Part shown: positions 32,247-40,230 of the stretch, in pieces
How positions within the stretch are numbered: the stretch's first letter is position 1
Layout: each line of letters opens with the position of its first letter
Source: Candidatus Sumerlaeota bacterium
GTDB taxonomy: Bacteria > Sumerlaeota > Sumerlaeia > JAPLSS01
Length of the DNA stretch: 40,230 nucleotides
Assembly (NCBI GenBank): GCA_026398515.1
Contig: JAPLSS010000446.1
Span: 1 to 40,230 of the forward strand
Reading direction: 5' to 3'
Program-made: the position numbers and the translations under genes
Notes under the pieces: generated by a model
Told to the model about the DNA's origin: nothing
Databases searched by the model: none
The model's input: only the letters and a program-made list of their open reading frames with translations

Positions 32247-33440
32247 ATGGTAAACGAATCGCCAAACGCGAAGACAAATGGACCTCTGGCCGCTCCCTCG
32301 GTGGCGGAAACGCTTTTTGCCTCGAACGCCTTCCGACTCAACGGCCGGCAATGGCTCGCGGCATCTGCGATTCTATTGGCGGTCACGTTGTTGACTTCGC
32401 CCCTTTGGGAGCGAATCGAGCGCTACGAGACCGGTCCCGATTATCGCATCCCCTATGACCTCAGCAATGACTACTGGCTCTATGAACGAATGCTCCGGCA
32501 AACCTCCGCCCCCAATCGAATCGTCGTTCTCGGCGATTCTGTTGTGTGGGGAGAGTATGTCTTGCCGGACGGCGCCTTGTCGCATTTCCTGAATCAGCAG
32601 GCCGGAGTGTCCGATCGTTACATCAACGGCGGGTTGAACGGTTCTTTCCCGCTGGCGCTGGAGGGGTTGATCGACTACTATGGACAAGCGTTGCGCCACT
32701 GTCGGGTGATCGTGCATTGCAATGTGCTGTGGATGACGAGCCCGAAAGCGGATCTCAGCACGGAGAAGGAAGAGCGATTCAACCACTCCGGACTTGTGCC
32801 ACAGTTTTGCCCGCGCATTCCTTGTTACAAGGCCGACGCTGACGAACGCCTCGGAGCTGTCGTTGAGCGTGAGTTTGGTTTCGTGCAATGGGTGAAGCAC
32901 CTGCAGAGCGCCTATTTTGAGCGGATGAGCATTCCGAAGTGGACATTGGAGGAGGATAACGGGACGCCGCCGCGGCGCCCCAACCTCTGGCGGAATCCGC
33001 TCCGGCAAATCACGCTAACGGTTCCCGAGCCTCCTCCTGAGGATCCCCAACGCGGTCCGACGAGTTCGCGACATAAGCCGTGGTCGGAGGATGGGGAAGG
33101 CGCGGCCCGTTTTGACTGGGTTCCTCTGGGTTCGTCGCTCCAATGGCAAGCCTTCCAGCGTTTGATTGGCAGGCTCCAGGACGGCGGCAATGATGTCCTG
33201 GTGGTCGTGGGGCCTTTCAACGAACATATGATGGCGACGGAGAACCGGCCGGCGTATTCGGAGATTCGGAACGGCATCGCGGCTTGGCTCACGGAGCACA
33301 ACATACTCCATGTGGTTCCGGAGGCTTTGCCCAGCGCGCTCTACGCCGACGCCAGCCATCCCCTCACCGAAGGCTATGAGTTGCTGGCGCAGCGGCTCTA
33401 CGAAAACCCGGATTTCCAGAGGTGGGTCCGAGGAGAGTGA
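32247..33440 (+). CDS. Membrane-anchored SGNH-like acyltransferase partner (DltD/AlgJ-like role)
   Basis: A 397-residue protein with one N-terminal transmembrane segment (WLAASAILLAVTLLTSPLW, about residues 35-53) and an extracytoplasmic domain. The domain has SGNH-hydrolase block I (VVLGDSVVWGEYV, Ser98) and block V (DASHP, Asp368 and His371). These could form the catalytic triad used by partners of MBOAT proteins such as AlgJ/AlgX and DltD. A Pro-rich insert lies near residues 235-270. Sequence similarity to either family cannot be proven by eye; the role is inferred from the motif positions and the adjacent MBOAT gene. Confidence 0.75.
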   Translation: MVNESPNAKTNGPLAAPSVAETLFASNAFRLNGRQWLAASAILLAVTLLTSPLWERIERYETGPDYRIPYDLSNDYWLYERMLRQTSAPNRIVVLGDSVVWGEYVLPDGALSHFLNQQAGVSDRYINGGLNGSFPLALEGLIDYYGQALRHCRVIVHCNVLWMTSPKADLSTEKEERFNHSGLVPQFCPRIPCYKADADERLGAVVEREFGFVQWVKHLQSAYFERMSIPKWTLEEDNGTPPRRPNLWRNPLRQITLTVPEPPPEDPQRGPTSSRHKPWSEDGEGAARFDWVPLGSSLQWQAFQRLIGRLQDGGNDVLVVVGPFNEHMMATENRPAYSEIRNGIAAWLTEHNILHVVPEALPSALYADASHPLTEGYELLAQRLYENPDFQRWVRGE

Positions 33441-33478
33441 ATCCGCTCTTATGACTTCTCGAAGGGAGGGGCTGAAGC

Positions 33479-35098
33479 ATGCTGATCAGGAATAACCAAT
33501 TCAACGTAGGCCACATTTGCACTTGCTTGCAGTGTGAACTTGGCCATTCAGGGAAGCTCGCCATGAAGTGGCTCGGCCCCCGAGGCGAGAAGGCGTCGTT
33601 CACTTTCGAGGATCTGAATCAGCAGAGTTCGCGCTTTGCCAACATTCTCGGGAGCCTTGGCTTTGCGCCCGGCGACGTATTTTTCATCTTTCTGCCAAAG
33701 ATCCCGGAGGTGTACTTCGCCTTTCTGGGCACCCTGAAAGCCCGGGTCATCGTGGGGACGCTGTTCTCCAACTTCGGCGACGAGGCGTTGCTCGACCGGT
33801 TGGGCGATTGCCGGGCCAAAGGCGTGCTCACCCGGAAGAGTTACTTGAAGAAACTGTTGCGCATTCGTGACAAGCTTCCGGCGCTTCGGCGCATCCTGCT
33901 GGTTGATGTGGATGATCATCCGGCTGGCGACATACTTAGCTTGCCGAAGCTACTGGCCGAGTCGTCCCCGCAGTTTGCCACGCCGTTGACGCCTCCGGAG
34001 ACTCCGTCCGTGCTTCATTACACGTCCGGTTCCACCGGCAAACCTAAGGGCGCGCTGCATCGGCATCGGAGCGTGGCGCTGCAACATCGAACAGCCCGCG
34101 ACGTTCTCTGTCTTCAACCGGACGATCGGTATTGGTGCACGGCAGACCATGGATGGGTGACCGGAACCTCCTATGGCATCATCGGTCCGTGGAGCCTGGG
34201 CATCTCTCAGATTCACTATGGCGGAGTTTTCGATCCCGCACGGTGGTCTGAAGTCCTCCAGGACGAACGTATCACCGTCTGGTACACGGCGCCAACCGCC
34301 TTGCGCATGTTGATGCGGCAGGAGCCGGCCTTCTTCTCCCGATATGATCTCTCGCGCTTGCGCCACATTTTTAGCGTGGGCGAGCCGTTGAATCCGGAGA
34401 TCGTGCATTGGGGACGCAAGATCTTCGGCAAGGAGATTCATGACACCTGGTGGCAGACAGAAACGGGGGCGATCCTGATAGCCAATCGGCCGGGGCTGCC
34501 CGTCAGACCTGGCTCCATGGGCCGGCCGCTCGACGGGATTGAGGCCGGAATTCTCGCCGATGACGGCGCGCCTCTTCCCAACAATGAACAAGGAAACCTG
34601 TGCCTCAGGCCGGGATGGGATTCCATGTTCATCGCCTATTATGGCCACGACGACATCTATCAGCAGAAGTTCCGCCAGGGATGGTATTGGACGGGAGACA
34701 CCGCGCGCCGCGACGATGAAGGATACTATTGGTTCATGGGCCGGAGCGATGACGTCATCAATACCGCAGGCCATTTGGTCAGTCCATTCGAGGTCGAGAG
34801 CGCGTTGCTCGAATTGGAGGCCATCGCCGAATCAGGCGTCATTGCGGCGCCGGACGCTCTGTTGTTTGAAAAGGTGGTGGCGTACGTGGCATTGCGGGAG
34901 GGCTTCGTTTGGGACGGTGATTTGGAACTCACTGCGCGTCTGCACGTGTCGAACCGGGTCTCGACCATGGCCACGCCCCAGGAGTTCTTTGTGGTTGATA
35001 GCATTCCCAAGACCAAGAGCGGCAAAATCATGCGGCGGGTTCTCAAGGCCCGCTATCTCGGGATGGATGCCGGGGATGTTAGCGCCCTGGAGATATAG
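33479..35098 (+). CDS. AMP-forming acyl-CoA/acetyl-CoA synthetase-like ligase
   Basis: A 539-residue ANL-superfamily adenylating enzyme. Key motifs are the P-loop YTSGSTGKPKGA (from about residue 181), WCTADHGWVTGTSYG, the adenine motif WWQTETG, YWTGDTARRDDEGYY with the ribose-binding Asp, GRSDDVINTAGH hinge, and the C-terminal catalytic lysine in KTKSGKIMRR (Lys516). The overall pattern matches acetyl-CoA synthetases of the AcsA type rather than D-alanine ligases. GGAGGGG lies seven bases before the ATG. A carrier-protein gene follows directly, so it may load acetate or another short acid onto that carrier instead of, or as well as, CoA. Confidence 0.9.
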   Translation: MLIRNNQFNVGHICTCLQCELGHSGKLAMKWLGPRGEKASFTFEDLNQQSSRFANILGSLGFAPGDVFFIFLPKIPEVYFAFLGTLKARVIVGTLFSNFGDEALLDRLGDCRAKGVLTRKSYLKKLLRIRDKLPALRRILLVDVDDHPAGDILSLPKLLAESSPQFATPLTPPETPSVLHYTSGSTGKPKGALHRHRSVALQHRTARDVLCLQPDDRYWCTADHGWVTGTSYGIIGPWSLGISQIHYGGVFDPARWSEVLQDERITVWYTAPTALRMLMRQEPAFFSRYDLSRLRHIFSVGEPLNPEIVHWGRKIFGKEIHDTWWQTETGAILIANRPGLPVRPGSMGRPLDGIEAGILADDGAPLPNNEQGNLCLRPGWDSMFIAYYGHDDIYQQKFRQGWYWTGDTARRDDEGYYWFMGRSDDVINTAGHLVSPFEVESALLELEAIAESGVIAAPDALLFEKVVAYVALREGFVWDGDLELTARLHVSNRVSTMATPQEFFVVDSIPKTKSGKIMRRVLKARYLGMDAGDVSALEI

Positions 35099-35124
35099 AA
35101 CGCCATGAATGGAATGTGGACACT

Positions 35125-35358
35125 ATGACGACAATGGAGAGACTGACGGAGATCTTCCGCAGGGTGTTCGCGGATGAGGAAATTCACCTCCGTCCCGAGA
35201 TGACGGCCGGCGACGTGGATGGCTGGGACTCGCTGTCGCACGTCAACCTGATTCTCGCGGTGGAGAGAGGCTTCGGCATTCGTTTTCAGCAGAAGGAATT
35301 GCTGGCGTTTCGAAATGTGGGAGATCTGTTGGAAAGCATCGAGAAGAAACTGACTTGA
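35125..35358 (+). CDS. Acyl carrier protein
   Basis: A 77-residue acidic carrier protein. The 4'-phosphopantetheine attachment site is Ser36 in DGWDSLSHVNL, followed by the usual helix II/III pattern (AVERGFGIRFQQKELLAFRNVGDLLESI). I choose the ATG at 35125; an in-frame GTG lies at 35116. It begins 26 bases after the ligase stop, and no fatty-acid or polyketide genes are near. A dedicated role as the loaded carrier for the MBOAT system, like DltC, is the natural reading. The next secreted hydrolase gene begins within the same transcript. Confidence 0.93.
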   Translation: MTTMERLTEIFRRVFADEEIHLRPEMTAGDVDGWDSLSHVNLILAVERGFGIRFQQKELLAFRNVGDLLESIEKKLT

Positions 35359-35414
35359 TGGAGTCTCGGAGCGGATTCGTTGGCGTGGACCTTTCGGCTG
35401 ACAGGGGGTGTGAC

Positions 35415-38216
35415 ATGAGCGCTCGCTGCGTTCTTCTTCGTCTCGGCGTGTTTATGATCTCCGCTTTGTCATTCGCTATCTCTGGTCATGGCGCCGGAAC
35501 GGTGAATCTCGCGCAGAACGGCTCCTTTGAAGAAGGAGCGGACCCGCAAGGCGCGCCCATCGGTTGGGAAACCTCGGGACGGCGGGAGATCGCGCAGTCG
35601 CTCACCCTGGACGCCGGCCACGACGGAGGCAAGTCGGCGCGGCTGGTATGCACGAAATTCGTGGGTGGCACGCCGGACAGCCATGCCATGATCTGCCAGG
35701 TCGGCAAGATCGCAATTGCGCGAGGACAATGGTACCGGCTGACTTTCTGGACAAGGGGCGTGGGCATCGCGCGGTCGGTATGTCAGGCTGCGCTGTCCAA
35801 AACCAAGCCCTGGGGACCGTCCGGCATCGAGTGCAACTTCCCCATCGGCCCCGCATGGCGGCGCGTCGAACGGGTGTTCCAGGCGGCGGATGACGTGCCC
35901 GCCGAATACAGCCGCCTTCAATTCTGGTTTGGGAGCACGGGCACGCTGTGGCTGGACGACGTAGTTCTCGAACCTATCGAGATGCGCGTTGAGTATCATC
36001 CCGCCCTCTCCACGAGCGGCATTCGAAACCTGATCCCCAACAGCAGCTTCGAGTGTGGCGAAGCCGGATGGGGCAGTTACACGCCCAACTTGGACACATG
36101 GTCGGGCAATCTATATGAGCAACTCGGCGAGGTGGATGACACAACCGCGGCGCGCGGCCAACATAGTCTGCGCATCACCCTCTCCAAGGACCGCGCGCCC
36201 GTCTATTGCTGGGATTACTTCGACCCGATTCGCCAACCCATTCACACGATCCTGGCGGCGTCGGCGGGCTGGGCGCCGATGCAGCCGGGGAAGCGGTACA
36301 CGTTGTCGTGCTTTCTCAAGGCCGACCAGCCCGGCGTGCCGGCGCTGTTGCTGGCGCACGAAAGTACGGGGCGCAACCAGCAACAACGCGTCCAGGTGGG
36401 GACTGACTGGGAGCGCTTCTCCATGACCTTCACGCCCCCTGGGGAATTCGCCTGGTGCGCCATGGGAATCGATCTCTCGAAATCGAGCCTCACGAGCGCG
36501 GCTCTCTGGATCGATGCGGTGCAACTGGAAGTTGCCGACAGCGCGTCGGACTACGCGCCGCGCTCCGAGGTGGAGAGTTTCATTTCCACACCCGCCGTTG
36601 GAAACTTATTCACGGATCCCGCCAAGGGCCTCGCGGTCAACTTGTTTCTCTCGAATGACTCGCCGACGGTTCGCAACGTGCGTGGGAAGATAGTTGTCAC
36701 GGACTACCTCGACCAGGAAGTCGCGTCGCGCGATATCCAACAGGACGTGGCCGCCGGCGCATCCGCGCAGATTCGGATCTCCGACCTGGCAAGCGGGAAA
36801 CGAGGCTTCTTCCGCGTCCGCTGGGGACCCGCGGATCGTGAGGCGCCCGTCCCGCCTACGCTTCGTTGCGCGGTCATTGACCCGTATCCGCACGCCGACT
36901 CGCCGTTCGGCATGAATCACGCGTACCCCTGGGGGTTCCTGCTTCAGATCTCCAAGAGCGCCGGCCTGACGTGGATGCGCGATTGGTCGGTCAAGTGGCT
37001 CACTGTCGAGCCGCGACAAGGCGAATTCGATTTCGCCAGGACCGACCCACAGATTGATCGCGTCCTGACGGAAAATCTGAACGCGCTTTTGTTGCTCCCC
37101 TTCCCGTCTACTCCCTGGTGCAGCTCAGCGGATAAGGACGCGGTTCGAAAAGAGGCGGGCGGCGACAAATACCAGGAACAACAATGCACAATCGCGTGCC
37201 CGGCGAAGGACCCATCGTTGTTCAAGAACTATATTGCACGGACCGTGGAGCATTACCGAGATCGGATTGGTTACTATGAGATTCTGAATGAGCCGCTATA
37301 TACTACATACGCTTTGCCCCAGCGATTCGGCTACGGGATGAAAGATTATCTCCGAATCCTGCAGGACGCCTATGAGACTATCAAGGCAGGCCAACCCGGC
37401 GCCACCGTCATCGGCGGCATCGGCGCGTGGGCCGGCGAGCACTGGGTCCGGCAATTCATCGAAGACGGCGGACTCCGCTCGTGCGACGCGATGGACATCC
37501 ACCTCTACCCGTCGACCATCCCGCCGGAATCATACGAGGAGGAGCTCGCCCAATGCCGCGAGTCGATGCAGTCGCGCGGCGAGGCGAAGCCCATTTGGCT
37601 GACCGAGTTCGGCTGCTACGGCGACGACGATCCGTGGAAAACGCCCGGGGGGATCGGCGATTCAGCCATGAGCAGCGCCAACTGGCCCTCGGAGCGGGAC
37701 GCCTCGGAGGCCCTGGTCAAGACGGCGGCCGTCTTCCTGACCCACGGCGTCAGCAAGATGTTCTTCCACGCCGGAACGTGCGGCCCGATTAATGGAGACG
37801 ACGGCGGCGGCATTTTCTTCGAATACGGCGGCACGCCGCGAAAGATGTACGCCGCGTTGAGCGCGCTCGCCAACCTGCTGGGCCCCGCCCCTCGGTCCTT
37901 GCCTCTTTCGCGTCTCAACAGCCGGCTTCGCGCCTATGCGTTCGACACGGGCCAAGGCGCGGCAGCGATCGTCTGGTCCGCGACAGAAGATGCCGTTCGA
38001 CTGCAATCGGCGCCCGAGGGCGTCGTCGCGCGCGATATGATGGGCAATGCAGTTCCCCCGGACGAATTGGCCGTCGGCTCGACGCCGTTTTACCTGCTCG
38101 CCTCGAATCCCGAGGTTCTGAAATCAGCGCTCCAAGACACGGATCCCTCCCATCGCCTTTCTCGTATGGCTGGCTTGCCAGACGTTCATCGTCACTCAGA
38201 GGAGAATGGGCCATGA
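35415..38216 (+). CDS. Secreted clan-A glycoside hydrolase with two CBM4/9-like modules
   Basis: A 933-residue exported enzyme. I choose the ATG at 35415 (AGGGGG about seven bases upstream, direct signal peptide LLRLGVFMISALSFAISGHG). An ATG at 35358 overlapping the carrier-protein stop (TGATG) is possible but gives a long leader. Two carbohydrate-binding modules (about 30-190 from NGSFEEGADPQ and 200-385 from NSSFECGEAGWG) precede a linker beta domain. A TIM barrel follows (about 490-790), with acid/base Glu626 in YYEILNEPLY and nucleophile Glu731 in IWLTEFGCYG. The pattern fits GH39/GH5-like clan GH-A enzymes. A small beta domain ends it. The stop overlaps the start of the flavoprotein gene. 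Confidence 0.88.
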   Translation: MSARCVLLRLGVFMISALSFAISGHGAGTVNLAQNGSFEEGADPQGAPIGWETSGRREIAQSLTLDAGHDGGKSARLVCTKFVGGTPDSHAMICQVGKIAIARGQWYRLTFWTRGVGIARSVCQAALSKTKPWGPSGIECNFPIGPAWRRVERVFQAADDVPAEYSRLQFWFGSTGTLWLDDVVLEPIEMRVEYHPALSTSGIRNLIPNSSFECGEAGWGSYTPNLDTWSGNLYEQLGEVDDTTAARGQHSLRITLSKDRAPVYCWDYFDPIRQPIHTILAASAGWAPMQPGKRYTLSCFLKADQPGVPALLLAHESTGRNQQQRVQVGTDWERFSMTFTPPGEFAWCAMGIDLSKSSLTSAALWIDAVQLEVADSASDYAPRSEVESFISTPAVGNLFTDPAKGLAVNLFLSNDSPTVRNVRGKIVVTDYLDQEVASRDIQQDVAAGASAQIRISDLASGKRGFFRVRWGPADREAPVPPTLRCAVIDPYPHADSPFGMNHAYPWGFLLQISKSAGLTWMRDWSVKWLTVEPRQGEFDFARTDPQIDRVLTENLNALLLLPFPSTPWCSSADKDAVRKEAGGDKYQEQQCTIACPAKDPSLFKNYIARTVEHYRDRIGYYEILNEPLYTTYALPQRFGYGMKDYLRILQDAYETIKAGQPGATVIGGIGAWAGEHWVRQFIEDGGLRSCDAMDIHLYPSTIPPESYEEELAQCRESMQSRGEAKPIWLTEFGCYGDDDPWKTPGGIGDSAMSSANWPSERDASEALVKTAAVFLTHGVSKMFFHAGTCGPINGDDGGGIFFEYGGTPRKMYAALSALANLLGPAPRSLPLSRLNSRLRAYAFDTGQGAAAIVWSATEDAVRLQSAPEGVVARDMMGNAVPPDELAVGSTPFYLLASNPEVLKSALQDTDPSHRLSRMAGLPDVHRHSEENGP

Positions 38217-39700
38217 TGCCGAGCCTCACTCGCAGAGAATTCCTGAAAGGTGCGGCGCTGCAAGGCGCGTTGCTCGCCGGCGCCGGGATCGTGTCAGCGC
38301 GGGCGGACAGGCCCGACGGTTCGCCGCCGGACTATGACTGCATCATTGTCGGCGCGGGGACGGCCGGCCTGGCGGCGGCGCTCCGATTGCGGCAGGCGGG
38401 ATGGACGCGGCTGCTGGTTGTTGAGAAGCAACCCGGCGCCGGCGGCATTTGCTGGACGAAGACTGAGCATGGCTTTCGCTTCCCCATGGGCACGACGTAC
38501 ATCGCCAAGCCGTGGAAAGGTTCGGCGGTCAAGGCCATCTATGAATCGTTGCCGGAGAAATGGTATCGGCCATTTCCCGAACCCGAGGACAGCTTGTTCC
38601 ACGACGGCAAGATCCTCGTCGACGCCACGGTCTTTCATGATTGGGAGAAGATTCCCGGAATCACCGCCGCCCAGACCGCGGATTGCGCGGCCCTGGCCGC
38701 GTGGTTTCAAAAAGCCTACAAGAAGTGCGAATGGCCTCTCTGGAGCAATCGCGGCGGCCCCCTGGCGGAATGGGAGGCCAAGACCATCCGGGAGTTGATT
38801 CATTCGATTCGCCCGCAATGCGACCCATGGGTGATGGGGTGTCTCGACAGCTTCACGCGAGGCGTGTTCAACGGGAACGTGGACGAAATCGGCGCCTTGC
38901 AGGGCATCGATATGATCGGCGACGAATGCGACAACAAGGGCGAGAACATCACCGGCGCGAGCACGTTCGTCGTGGCCGACCTGGTGGACACGCTGGTCCG
39001 CGAAATCGGCGCGGAGCATTTCTCCTTCGAGACGGAAGCCACCGCCGTCGAACGCGTGGGGAGCCGGGTAAACGTGACGCTCGCCTCCCAGGGCCGGCAG
39101 AGCGTCCAATCCTGCTCGTATTGCGTGGTGGCCGCCGGGGCGGTCGCGGCCCGCGCGCTCGTCGCCGATCTCCCCCCCAACGCGCGGAAGGCGCTGGAGA
39201 GCATTCGCTATGGACGCTACGCCGTCGTCAACCTGGTGATGAAAGACCACACCGTGCCGATCCACGCCTTCGATTGCACGCTGGGAGACAACATCATCGA
39301 CGACATCTATGATTTCACATTCGTCCAGAAGGAAGCCCAAGGCATTCCGCTCGACCAGCCGCCGGGGATCTACGGCTGTTACATCGCCGCGCGCAACCCG
39401 GATGATCTGACGCCGCTACAACCCCGCGACGACCTGGTGAAGATGTGTCTGGCGCAGATCGACCTGATATTCGGCAAGGGAACGTCCGATGGGGTGACGT
39501 CGACGCACGTGGCGCAATACGAGCGCGGGATGCCGGTATTCTATCCCGGGCTGACCTGGGAGCAGGAGTCCAACCTGATGCCAATGATTCAGGAACGGAT
39601 CCTTCTCGCCAACGACTACGTGCAAGGCTCTCCGACCATCGAAGGCGCCATGGAAGCCGGGTGGCATGCCGGCGGAAAGATCGCGGAGGCAAAGGGTTGA
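38213..39700 (+). CDS. Tat-exported FAD-dependent oxidoreductase (amine-oxidase fold)
   Basis: A 495-residue flavoprotein. It starts with a twin-arginine signal (LTRREFLKGAALQG) and is therefore exported folded. The FAD Rossmann motif is CIIVGAGTAGLAAALRL, with VVEKQPGAGG binding the ribose. Later parts (ADLVDTLVREIGAEHFSFET, CVVAAGAVAARALV, and the C-terminal QGSPTIEGAMEAGWHAGGKI) follow the flavin amine oxidase / protoporphyrinogen-oxidase-like fold. Its ATG overlaps the hydrolase stop (ATGA), with GGAG about eight bases upstream. The substrate may be a sugar, amine or polyene; the coupling to a glycan hydrolase suggests a carbohydrate-linked role, which is inference. Confidence 0.85.
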   Translation: MMPSLTRREFLKGAALQGALLAGAGIVSARADRPDGSPPDYDCIIVGAGTAGLAAALRLRQAGWTRLLVVEKQPGAGGICWTKTEHGFRFPMGTTYIAKPWKGSAVKAIYESLPEKWYRPFPEPEDSLFHDGKILVDATVFHDWEKIPGITAAQTADCAALAAWFQKAYKKCEWPLWSNRGGPLAEWEAKTIRELIHSIRPQCDPWVMGCLDSFTRGVFNGNVDEIGALQGIDMIGDECDNKGENITGASTFVVADLVDTLVREIGAEHFSFETEATAVERVGSRVNVTLASQGRQSVQSCSYCVVAAGAVAARALVADLPPNARKALESIRYGRYAVVNLVMKDHTVPIHAFDCTLGDNIIDDIYDFTFVQKEAQGIPLDQPPGIYGCYIAARNPDDLTPLQPRDDLVKMCLAQIDLIFGKGTSDGVTSTHVAQYERGMPVFYPGLTWEQESNLMPMIQERILLANDYVQGSPTIEGAMEAGWHAGGKIAEAKG

Positions 39701-39822
39701 CGAGAAGCGGCGAAGTCGCCCCCCCTCGCGGCACTGTCATCCTTGACAATCTGAAGGAACCGGGATCAGGCTCAATAACTCATCAGGCTGCGACCACAAA
39801 TCGGAAAGGGGACCACCCCGAG
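39701..39822. other. Intergenic gap before the last, partial gene
   Basis: 122 bases without a gene. A perfect -35-like TTGACA (39743-39748) is present, but no convincing -10 box lies at normal spacing. GGCGA-AG-TCGCC forms a small stem just after the flavoprotein stop. Confidence 0.3.
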
Positions 39823-40230
39823 ATGACTCCTATCAGGCTCAGGGCACGTTTTCTGAAGGCGGCTCTGGTCAGCGCGCTCATCGTTTCCGCGGCCGGATTC
39901 ATCGTGCCGGCGGCGAACGGGGCGGCGCGGACCGTCGACTACACGTGGCACAGTTTCTTTGATGTTCCCATTGTGGAGGACGCCTGGGCCCAGCGCGACA
40001 ACATCGGCTTCCAGAAGCTGCGCAGCAAGGCGTACCCCGTCACCATGGAGGCGACTTCGGTTGATGGGCCGCATGCGTACGCGGGCATTTCCGCCACGAG
40101 CTTTCTGTATGCTCCGGCCCGGTTGAAGATCACGGCTCGCAATCTGGACAAGGTCACGGTCGATACCATCGGCGGGGTCAACTCGCCGGCGCCAGCGGAG
40201 CAACGGGTCGGTCTGGCGCCTTACGACCTG
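39823..40230 (+). CDS. Partial secreted protein, cut by the window edge
   Basis: An open frame of 136 codons from ATG 39823 that runs off the right end. The translation begins MTPIRLRARFLKAALVSALI, a basic start and hydrophobic core, and continues to a likely cleavage after AANGAA. The mature part (TVDYTWHSFFDVP, ISATSFLYAPARLKITARN) is beta-rich with no recognised domain. An AAAGGGG ribosome site lies about a dozen bases upstream. Same strand as the preceding genes. Confidence 0.7.
   Translation, partial: MTPIRLRARFLKAALVSALIVSAAGFIVPAANGAARTVDYTWHSFFDVPIVEDAWAQRDNIGFQKLRSKAYPVTMEATSVDGPHAYAGISATSFLYAPARLKITARNLDKVTVDTIGGVNSPAPAEQRVGLAPYDL

Noticed and set aside
30824-35358. A true dlt operon for teichoic acid D-alanylation
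   Set aside because: The ligase has acetyl-CoA synthetase motifs and the genomic context is not Gram-positive; only the functional layout is shared.
1-40230. CRISPR array or rRNA operon
   Set aside because: No regularly spaced repeat array and no rRNA-like sequence was seen on either strand.

Overview
The window looks like a piece of chromosome from a high-GC (about 60%) Gram-negative-type environmental bacterium with a large secretome. The host genes encode signal-peptide-bearing glycoside hydrolases with LamG and carbohydrate-binding modules, beta-helix and beta-propeller proteins, SUMF1-domain lipoproteins and a Tat-exported flavoprotein. No SusC/SusD pair is present, which argues against Bacteroidetes. 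The mix resembles the PVC superphylum or neighbouring uncultured phyla (Lentisphaerae, Planctomycetes, Hydrogenedentes, Sumerlaeota); the exact phylum is inference.

Region 1 (1-7331): a secreted right-handed beta-helix protein (minus) diverges from a GH10 xylanase with an N-terminal xylan-binding-like module. The xylanase is translationally coupled to a 925-residue TIM-barrel/LamG protein, followed by a convergent secreted alpha/alpha-toroid protein. This is a polysaccharide-degradation locus.

Region 2 (7332-8388): no convincing gene. It holds a possible decayed group II intron 3' end and a 3' fragment of tRNA-Arg(TCT).

Region 3 (about 8389-21352): an integrative mobile element of about 12.95 kb. 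It is bounded by a 17-bp palindromic core (8389-8405 and 21336-21352). The left core runs straight into a second tRNA 3' half, and a 14-bp arm-type repeat lies inside each end. Contents from left to right are a SocA/Panacea-type toxin-antitoxin pair, then a mostly overlapping minus-strand block: metallopeptidase, beta-rich protein, ERCC4 nuclease, small Cys-rich protein, prohead-protease-like protein and coiled-coil protein. Next come a zinc-ribbon protein, a candidate origin made of inverted repeats, a prim-pol/SF3 helicase, an AlpA-like regulator, an unknown protein and two tyrosine recombinases. No terminase, portal or capsid gene was found, so a phage satellite or plasmid-like integrative element fits better than a full prophage. 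A broken integrase whose catalytic tyrosine position reads His lies just outside the right end. Together with the tRNA scrap on the left, it marks a repeatedly used integration site.

Region 4 (21782-30782): co-directional secreted proteins. These are a PQQ-type propeller, two PD40/TolB-like propellers, two SUMF1-domain lipoproteins, and two tandem paralogues of an unrecognised secreted family. The pattern suggests module duplication.

Region 5 (30824-40230): an MBOAT acyltransferase, an SGNH-like membrane protein, an acetyl-CoA-synthetase-like ligase and a free-standing acyl carrier protein form a compact cassette with the same four functional parts as the Gram-positive Dlt system (DltB, DltD, DltA, DltC). 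The ligase resembles AcsA rather than a D-alanine ligase. I infer a carrier-protein-dependent O-acetylation or O-acylation system for an exported glycan. It is followed by a two-CBM clan-A glycoside hydrolase, a coupled Tat flavoprotein and the start of another secreted protein cut by the window edge. This cassette and the mobile element are the two most interesting parts.
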